Source: TH-plancto1 sp031431195
GTDB taxonomy: Bacteria > Planctomycetota > Planctomycetia > Planctomycetales > Planctomycetaceae
Direction: 5' to 3'
Assembly (NCBI GenBank): GCA_031431195.1
Contig: JANPCU010000361.1
Coordinates: 62,001 to 126,000 of the forward strand
Length of the DNA: 64,000 bases
Positions 58,611-64,000 of the stretch are shown one piece after another. Position 1 is the stretch's first letter, and each line of letters opens with the position of its first letter. The notes below the pieces were generated by a model. It was not told the origin of the DNA, ran no database searches, and saw only the letters and a list, made by a program, of their open reading frames with translations. The position numbers and the translations under genes are program-made.

Positions 58611-60443
58611 ATGCGTCAATCTGGACACCTTTGGGCGACTCTCACTTGCCTGGCCTGCGGCATACTGGCCGGTGAACTCACCGCACAACAGTCCCCACCC
58701 GCTTCGCAAACACGGATGGTGCAGTCGGAAAATCATCTCAACGTCCAGAGCATGCGACGGCCTGCGGCTCAGACCACCCGTCAGAGTGTCGCTCGGCCCA
58801 ATCAGCCGGTCTCCGAGTCGTCGTTGATCGCGGTCATCGGAGCGGTGAAGACTCCTGCGGTCTTTGAATCCGCTGAGCGAGTTGTACCCCTGAAAACCTT
58901 GATTGAGCGAGCTGGTGGGGAGTCCGCTGAGAGCATCGGGAGCGTTCGGATCATGGAGGGAACTCGCACTCGCTTGATGACGACTCTCCAGCACCATCTC
59001 GATCTGGCCGTGACACATGGCCAAGTCGTGTTTGTGGTGCCGCGAGGGGGGCGGCCAGCCCGGGTGAGTGATCCTCGGCAACCGCCTCCCGCTCGATTAA
59101 TCCTGATCTCCGGACTGGCGCGAGGACCACTCCTGCTCAATCTCGGGAACCAGTCTCGGACCTTCGGCGATCTACTGCTCCAACTCGGACAGTCGCCCGA
59201 CCTGGTCGCTCGTCAGCAAGTGCTGGCGACCCAGCCCCAAGGGCAGTGGATGAACCTGGACAGCCTGCTGGTCCACAACACGGTCATCGACTTCAATCCC
59301 GACAGCGTCGATACCGACGGCGTGCGAGCCGCTGTCGACAAGGGGTTCCGTTATGAGTTGCCCGTGCGGCTCGTCTCGACGACGGCAGCTGTCCCGGAAG
59401 TCAACGGGCCAGCCACAGTCGCCCCAGCAGGGATCGCTCTTGATCCTCCGCTGCCCGTGGTCCAGCCGCAACCGGTTCGTGCTCGAATCGCTCCCCCTCC
59501 CACATCTGACCAGACTTCCGAGCGTTCGGCGAGTGGGATTGAACGCATGGGTTCCTCGATCCCCTTCGACGAGCCGATGCCGTTCCCGGCCAGATCCTCT
59601 GTCGAAGTCGACGCCAATGAACGGTCGACGGAGCCTTCTCCGGTGATCAAGTCCGATGGGCGTTCGCCGCTGATGCTGCCCAAGACTTGGCAGAATCCCC
59701 CAGAGGAGGAAGCTGAGGGAGTCGAATCTGACCCGGCCCGAATGATTGAAAGAACCTCCGCCGGTTTCTCCAACAGTGAGAGTGACATCATCACCGTCTC
59801 CGCCCAAACCGAGGCGTCGAACTCGCCACAGCCCAGGGTGGCTTCTACGAAACCAACTGCTCCCACCCAACCTGTCGGCTCGGGAGTCGCGACGGCCGAG
59901 AAGGCCGCTTTATACCTCTGGCCTCAATCGTGGCTGGCCTTGCTCGTGACCATCGGAGTCGCAGCCACGAGCGTCGTCGTCTCTCGCATCGTGTCCCGCG
60001 AGGCTGTATTGACTCCTGAAATGCCTGAGCCTCCCTCTGTTTCTGTGGCTCCGGAACCGGTCGCCTCTCAGGCTCCCGCTCCGGAACCCGCAGTTGAGGA
60101 CGAGCAGCGATTCCTGCAACGTCTCATCGTGAACAAAGTTCCTTTGATCGAAGAAGAGGTCACTTTGCCCCCGGTGGATCGCCTACATGGGATGTCGATT
60201 GGCGGGCGACGATTGATCGTCCATGAAGCCCACGAGGGGGTCGCTGGACCCCACTTCAAGGTGCGTGATCCCAACGATTCACGAGCGGTCGAGTTGCGAC
60301 TTCGGCGGCTCATGCGTGCCGGAAATTCCGAGACACAGCACGCCTCGATGGTCGTGACGACTGGCCATGTGACGGGAACACGCGCCTCCCGCGTCAGTCC
60401 ACTCGAACGTGCCCTTCGAAACGTGGAACAGGGGGGCACGTAA
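58611..60443 (+). CDS. Exported/membrane protein with SLBB-like domain, partner of an MreB-like ATPase
   Basis: 610 residues from ATG 58611, with GGAGGGGG upstream. N-terminal signal-like helix (LWATLTCLACGILAGELTAQ). Residues about 70-250 contain two SLBB-like beta-grasp repeats (LIAVIGAVKTPAVFESAERV, IERAGGES; LILISGLARGPLLLNLGNQS). A Pro/Ser-rich disordered middle follows, then a membrane helix at about 455-475 (SWLALLVTIGVAATSVVVSR) and a ~135-residue C-terminal part. Two bp separate it from the MreB-like gene, so the two are translated together. It might anchor that ATPase at the membrane (inference). Confidence 0.8.
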   Translation: MRQSGHLWATLTCLACGILAGELTAQQSPPASQTRMVQSENHLNVQSMRRPAAQTTRQSVARPNQPVSESSLIAVIGAVKTPAVFESAERVVPLKTLIERAGGESAESIGSVRIMEGTRTRLMTTLQHHLDLAVTHGQVVFVVPRGGRPARVSDPRQPPPARLILISGLARGPLLLNLGNQSRTFGDLLLQLGQSPDLVARQQVLATQPQGQWMNLDSLLVHNTVIDFNPDSVDTDGVRAAVDKGFRYELPVRLVSTTAAVPEVNGPATVAPAGIALDPPLPVVQPQPVRARIAPPPTSDQTSERSASGIERMGSSIPFDEPMPFPARSSVEVDANERSTEPSPVIKSDGRSPLMLPKTWQNPPEEEAEGVESDPARMIERTSAGFSNSESDIITVSAQTEASNSPQPRVASTKPTAPTQPVGSGVATAEKAALYLWPQSWLALLVTIGVAATSVVVSRIVSREAVLTPEMPEPPSVSVAPEPVASQAPAPEPAVEDEQRFLQRLIVNKVPLIEEEVTLPPVDRLHGMSIGGRRLIVHEAHEGVAGPHFKVRDPNDSRAVELRLRRLMRAGNSETQHASMVVTTGHVTGTRASRVSPLERALRNVEQGGT

Positions 60444-60445
60444 CT

Positions 60446-61471
60446 ATGGTGTGCCTCGACTTCGGTACCACCGAGTTCCGCTGCATGCGTCGGCAAGGGG
60501 GCTGCCTCAGCGGACGCAAGAGCCCGGCTGTCTATCTCAGCCTGCCCGTCGATGATACCGATCTGAGTCTGCTCAGGCAGATGCGGATTCCCACGATCCG
60601 CTGTGACGACAGCTTAGTCGTCGTCGGATCAGCGGCATTGGATCTCGCGAAGCAGTTGCGGATGCCCTGCATCCCGTTACTCATTGATGGCCTGATTCCG
60701 ACGAACGACCCTCTCGGGCGTCAGCTGATCTCTACAGTCCTCGATTCCATCCTGCCGAGGCCAGGACGCGAAACGGCCTGCGGCTTGATCTCTCGCAGTG
60801 CCGTCGATTTTGAGCAGACGACCGATCTCCAACTCTTCGCGCAGCTCTTGCGGTTGAAAGGGTATGATCCCGTGCCCGTCACTTCGGCGTCCGCCGTGGC
60901 CTATGCCGAACTCGGGAGCGATCGATTTACGGGTGTCGTGCTGGACTGGGGCGCCAGTGGTGCCAGTTGCGGGGTCTATCGTCTGGGCGAGACACTGGTC
61001 GAGTGTAATCTGGTGAATGGGGGTGGTCTAATCGATGAACGCATCGCCAAACTGCGGAGTCGGTTCAACTGGGACCGCGAGGGCAACCGCTATTTCGACA
61101 CCACTTCGATCGAGATGTGGAAGAGGTCCGCAGGAATCCGCATCGATCAGCCTCGCTCGGATGACGAGAAGCTCCTGGCTGAGATTTACCGAGAGCAGCT
61201 GCTCACCATCCTGTTACGTTTCAAGACGGCATTTAATTCTTCATCCGCTCCGTGGATGTTTTCCAGCTCCGCGAATCTGATCTGCGCGGGTGGGTGTGTT
61301 CGCATCGGCGGCTTCTTGCCGTTTCTCACAGAGTTGATCCAGGAAGTCGAGCTTCCCTTTGAACTCTTGGAAATGCGCATCTGTGCCCCGGATCACTTCC
61401 GTAACGCACGGGGAGCCATGATCCAGATGGAACTTGAACGATTGACCGAGGCAAACGTCGGCGTCGTGTAG
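60446..61471 (+). CDS. MreB/actin-like ATPase
   Basis: 341 residues, MreB length. Actin-fold nucleotide motifs: phosphate-1 LDFGTTEFRCM, connect-1-like PVTSASAVAYAEL, phosphate-2 VLDWGASGASCGVYRLGE, adenosine motif LICAGGCVRIGG. Divergent from canonical MreB, FtsA and PilM. Such proteins form filaments or regulate assemblies on membranes. It starts 2 bp after the SLBB-like gene stop. No mreC/mreD genes nearby, so a cell-shape role cannot be assumed. PilM-like or DnaK-like roles are alternatives. Confidence 0.82.
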   Translation: MVCLDFGTTEFRCMRRQGGCLSGRKSPAVYLSLPVDDTDLSLLRQMRIPTIRCDDSLVVVGSAALDLAKQLRMPCIPLLIDGLIPTNDPLGRQLISTVLDSILPRPGRETACGLISRSAVDFEQTTDLQLFAQLLRLKGYDPVPVTSASAVAYAELGSDRFTGVVLDWGASGASCGVYRLGETLVECNLVNGGGLIDERIAKLRSRFNWDREGNRYFDTTSIEMWKRSAGIRIDQPRSDDEKLLAEIYREQLLTILLRFKTAFNSSSAPWMFSSSANLICAGGCVRIGGFLPFLTELIQEVELPFELLEMRICAPDHFRNARGAMIQMELERLTEANVGVV

Positions 61472-61826
61472 TCGAGTAAGAAATACTCTGGGCTGTAATT
61501 TGACATCGCTGTTTGTGGACACCCGAATGGATAAAACCCGGGTTGTGCCCTCACAGAAATGGCGACTCGCGATTCCCGCCGGGTCATAACACTCTCCCGC
61601 CTCCTCATGGATGTCGATCGCGTTCTCGGTCGCCTCAGCTGTGAGAGGAGTTCCGTGAATCATTTCGAGGGTTCGCTGTCGACTCGCCCGGGGAATTCGC
61701 TAGATTGAATCTGTCTGGGCACGGCATCCCACTTCGTCATCGCCCTGGGTCAGCCAGCCGTCTGGCGATTGGATCACCCTGGGCCACGTTCCTCACTGTC
61801 GCTCATCTCTTTAAGCCATTCATCCC
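61472..61826. other. Intergenic region, no gene seen
   Basis: About 355 bp between two plus-strand genes. No repeat or conserved frame. A TTGACA at about 61508 has no matching -10 at 16-18 bp. Confidence 0.4.
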
Positions 61827-63158
61827 ATGCAACACCACGCTTACGTCGAACGTGTCATCAACCTCCTTGATCCGGCGGGGAATACCCTGCTGAACATGAC
61901 GGACGAGGAGGCGCTGGACGCGGTCGCCAGCGGAGACCCGGCCCGTGTGCGACAGATCGATGGCCAGTTCGCGATCCTCGCCCAGAAAGGGAAAATCATC
62001 CGCATGGCTCGTTCGATTGGGCGGCCCATGCGCTACTTCCTGGCCAAGCTGGTCGATGGGCCGTGTCTCATCGTGGCTGAGCGAATTGAAGAGATCACCG
62101 CTCAGTTGAAGACGATGGGGCTGCTGTCGCAGTTCCATCCGAGCTACACACGCATGGTCCCAGCCCATCATTTGCTCGAGCTGGCACTGCTCGGCTGCCC
62201 CGACCCGAACCCGACCTATACACGGTTCTTTGCACCCCAGCGGAACAAGCTGCCAGCGAACCTCGATGAGATCGGCAAGGCCTACATCGGTGCGGTCGAA
62301 ATCGAGCTGGCGAAGTGGCTCGATACGTTCGACAAACAGGAGCCAATCGGCGTGCTGTTTTCCGGCGGAGTCGATAGCGGCGCGGTGCTGCTCACGCTCT
62401 ACAGCTTGCTGCTGAAGCGTGGCGAGGCTCCTCAGCGGCTCAAAGCGTTTACGCTCTCGGTGGAAGGACGCGGCGACGATGCCGCTCAAGCCCGCGAGTT
62501 CCTCGATTCGCTCGACCTCGGGTTCCTGCTGGAAGAGGTCAGTGTCCCGGCCAGTGCTATCTCCCTTGAGGACGCGGTTCGCGTCATCGAAGACTACAAG
62601 CCGCTCGATGTGCAGTCCGCAGCCATGACGTGGTCGCTCTGCTGCGAGATTCGTCGGCGGTATCCCGAGTGGACCCACCTCGTGGATGGCGATGGGGGGG
62701 ATGAGAATCTCAAGGACTATCCGATTGAAGAGAACAAAGAACTCACAATCCGCAGCGTCCTCATCAACCTGATGCTGTATCAGGAAGGCTGGGGCGTCGA
62801 CGCCGTCAAGCATTCACTGACCTTCAGCGGCGGTCAAAGCCGGGGCCATGTTCGCAGCTCCGCCCCCGCCCGTGTCGCTGGGTTTCGCGGCCTCAGTCCG
62901 TTCGCGCTGCCGAATGTGATCGAGGTGGCCGAGGGGATTCCGTTCATCGAACTGACCGACTGGGATGTGCCGAAGCTCTATGCGTTGAAAGGCGAGATCG
63001 TCCGGCGCGGGGTCGAGGCGATCACCGGCTTGACGATGCCGATCTTCGACAAGCGCCGCTTCCAGCACGGTGCGATGGAACGGGCCGAGTTCGATGCGAA
63101 GTTCCCGAGTAGTGAGGCGAAGTACCGAGCGGCCTTCACGTCGATGTTCGTGCCGTAA
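61827..63158 (+). CDS. Asparagine-synthase-like protein lacking the glutaminase Cys
   Basis: 443 residues. The C-terminal synthetase domain has the PP-loop LFSGGVDSGAVLLTLYSLL and DGDGGDENLKDYP, both typical of AsnB-type amidoligases (ATP-dependent adenylation of a carboxylate). The N-terminal domain keeps only the end of the class II glutaminase fold (IDGQFAILAQKGKIIRMARS, GRPMRYFLAK). The catalytic N-terminal Cys and the first ~70 residues are absent, and no upstream in-frame extension with them exists. It would have to use ammonia or another amine. The physiological product is unknown. Confidence 0.85.
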   Translation: MQHHAYVERVINLLDPAGNTLLNMTDEEALDAVASGDPARVRQIDGQFAILAQKGKIIRMARSIGRPMRYFLAKLVDGPCLIVAERIEEITAQLKTMGLLSQFHPSYTRMVPAHHLLELALLGCPDPNPTYTRFFAPQRNKLPANLDEIGKAYIGAVEIELAKWLDTFDKQEPIGVLFSGGVDSGAVLLTLYSLLLKRGEAPQRLKAFTLSVEGRGDDAAQAREFLDSLDLGFLLEEVSVPASAISLEDAVRVIEDYKPLDVQSAAMTWSLCCEIRRRYPEWTHLVDGDGGDENLKDYPIEENKELTIRSVLINLMLYQEGWGVDAVKHSLTFSGGQSRGHVRSSAPARVAGFRGLSPFALPNVIEVAEGIPFIELTDWDVPKLYALKGEIVRRGVEAITGLTMPIFDKRRFQHGAMERAEFDAKFPSSEAKYRAAFTSMFVP

Positions 63159-63181
63159 GGACCTCCGTCAAGAGAGGGGGA

Positions 63182-63300
63182 AGTGTCACGCAGAGGCGCA
63201 GAGTTCGCAGAGGAGACAGAGAGCTTGCTCGTTTTTGAATGCATCACATCTCGTCCGTAACATCCAAATCTCTGCGACCCCTGCGCCTCTGCGTGACACT
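63182..63300. repeat. 119-bp palindromic element left of the GxxExxY gene
   Basis: Arms AGTGTCACGCAGAGGCGCAG and CTGCGCCTCTGCGTGACACT. The centre has GAGCTTGCTCGTTTTTGAAT and GCATCACA. Nearly identical to the element at 63720-63839, in direct orientation. Confidence 0.92.
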
Positions 63301-63329
63301 TTCCTTTTCTTCTGTGAGAGACGAACAAC

Positions 63330-63713
63330 ATGCACCACAACGACATCACGGCTGCGATCATCGACGCGTCCATCGAGATTCATCGCCGCCTGGGTCCAGG
63401 GTTATTGGAATCGGTCTATCGGCGGATATTGGCTCATGAGTTGGGGAAGAGAGGGTTTCGCGTGCAAGTCGAACACCCGATTCCAGTACTGTGGGACAAC
63501 CTTCACTTAGAAGTCGGATTCCGGGCCGACTTGATCGTCAACGACCTCGTGATCCTCGAAACCAAATCCGTCGAGACCATCCACCCGGTTCACATGAAGC
63601 AACTCCTCACCTATCTGCGGCTGACGGACAAACGGCTGGGATTACTGATTAATTTCAATGTGGAGTTACTCAAGCATGGGATTACGAGAGTCGACAACGA
63701 TTTCGTGGAATAG
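63330..63713 (+). CDS. GxxExxY family protein (PD-(D/E)XK nuclease fold)
   Basis: 127 residues. The name-giving motif is present literally as GLLESVY (Gly24-Tyr30). The PD-(D/E)XK core is complete: Asp67 in RADLIV, Glu77-x-Lys79 in LETKS, and Gln91-xxx-Tyr95 in QLLTYL, with the N-terminal Glu27 as the fourth acid. The family is widespread, of unknown function, and its genes often lie in palindromic repeats (from memory). Here the gene is framed by two near-identical elements, its stop 6 bp before the right one. ATG 63330 has GAGAG upstream. Confidence 0.93.
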   Translation: MHHNDITAAIIDASIEIHRRLGPGLLESVYRRILAHELGKRGFRVQVEHPIPVLWDNLHLEVGFRADLIVNDLVILETKSVETIHPVHMKQLLTYLRLTDKRLGLLINFNVELLKHGITRVDNDFVE

Positions 63714-63719
63714 AGAAGA

Positions 63720-63839
63720 AGTGTCACGCAGAGGCGCAGAGTTCGCAGAGGAAACAGAGAGCTTGCTCGTTTTTGAATGCATCACAGCTCTCCCGTCAAC
63801 TTTCCAATCTCTGCGCCCTCTGCGCCTCTGCGTGACACT
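63720..63839. repeat. 120-bp palindromic element right of the GxxExxY gene
   Basis: Same as the element at 63182. The first ~65 bp differ at a single position. The second halves differ in the loop but keep the pairing arms. Direct orientation relative to the left copy. Confidence 0.92.
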
Positions 63840-63931
63840 CTGCCCCGTTGAAGTGACAGTGGAATTCCCATCGCCGAACTGATCCAATAGTCAAATGCGA
63901 TGCGTTTCCAATTCCTTTGACGAGGTCTCCC

Positions 63932-64000
63932 ATGTCTCGACCCATGCGATCTTCACGTCGTGCCTTCCTCTCTCAAACCGCTGCACTCGCAGCCGGATGG
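63932..64000 (+). CDS. Start of a Tat-exported protein, cut by the window edge
   Basis: ATG 63932 with GACGAGGT upstream. Twenty-three codons read MSRPMRSSRRAFLSQTAALA then AGW, a twin-arginine leader (SRRAFL) and the start of its hydrophobic part. The mature protein lies outside the window, so no family can be given. Such leaders are common on planctomycete oxidoreductases and sulfatase-neighbourhood proteins. Confidence 0.75.
   Translation, partial: MSRPMRSSRRAFLSQTAALAAGW

Overview
This window reads as part of a chromosome from a planctomycete, probably of the Planctomycetaceae/Gimesiaceae type. The signs are a large cadherin-like surface protein, ECF sigma factors paired with membrane FecR-like partners, PQQ-type beta-propeller proteins, a Gfo/Idh/MocA oxidoreductase with a Tat leader, ExbD proteins carrying a zinc-ribbon, and many intergenic palindromic repeats. 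No RNA genes, CRISPR arrays or prophage were found. The only insertion-sequence trace is a decayed IS66-like transposase fragment.

Layout. 1-14.5 kb: the end of a cadherin-like surface protein, pyruvate carboxylase, a SulP anion transporter fused to beta-carbonic anhydrase (bicarbonate uptake next to a bicarbonate-consuming enzyme), a secreted protein behind an ECF sigma/membrane-partner pair, a PQQ-propeller protein, a COX3-like membrane protein and a quinone-oxidoreductase-like enzyme. 14.6-18 kb: a FliF-like ring protein with a FliG-like tail and, upstream, an NtrC-family regulator whose ATPase and sigma-54 contact motifs are eroded. 18-20.7 kb: a class 3 lipase between two copies of a ~480-510 bp composite palindromic element. 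20.7-28.7 kb: a 2660-residue inverse-autotransporter-like beta-helix protein with an inserted propeller-like domain.

29-46 kb: peptidase T, an ECF sigma/FecR pair, a planctomycete secreted protein, purF, aconitase (with heptanucleotide repeats inside the reading frame), the IS66 remnant, a Gfo/Idh oxidoreductase, a decayed signal-peptidase-like gene, an antitoxin with a frameshifted toxin, an ECF-like sigma factor and an M19 dipeptidase whose 3' end is duplicated across a 100-bp palindrome.

46.9-58 kb holds the most coherent unrecognised unit: a seven-gene minus-strand run (ExbB, ExbD, zinc-ribbon ExbD, a single-pass protein in the TonB position, a membrane FHA/TPR/PQQ-propeller protein, a TPR/solute-binding protein and a secreted protein). 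I infer a proton-driven envelope machine. Two near-identical promoters (TTGACA-17-TAGCAT beside a palindrome) sit before its first and fourth genes.

58-64 kb: a SLBB-like membrane protein co-transcribed with an MreB-like ATPase, an asparagine-synthase-like enzyme lacking the glutaminase cysteine, a GxxExxY nuclease-fold gene framed by two near-identical ~120-bp palindromes, and the start of a Tat-exported protein. Two gene cassettes framed by direct copies of palindromes (lipase, GxxExxY) and a gene end duplicated around a third palindrome family suggest that these repeats are, or were, mobile.
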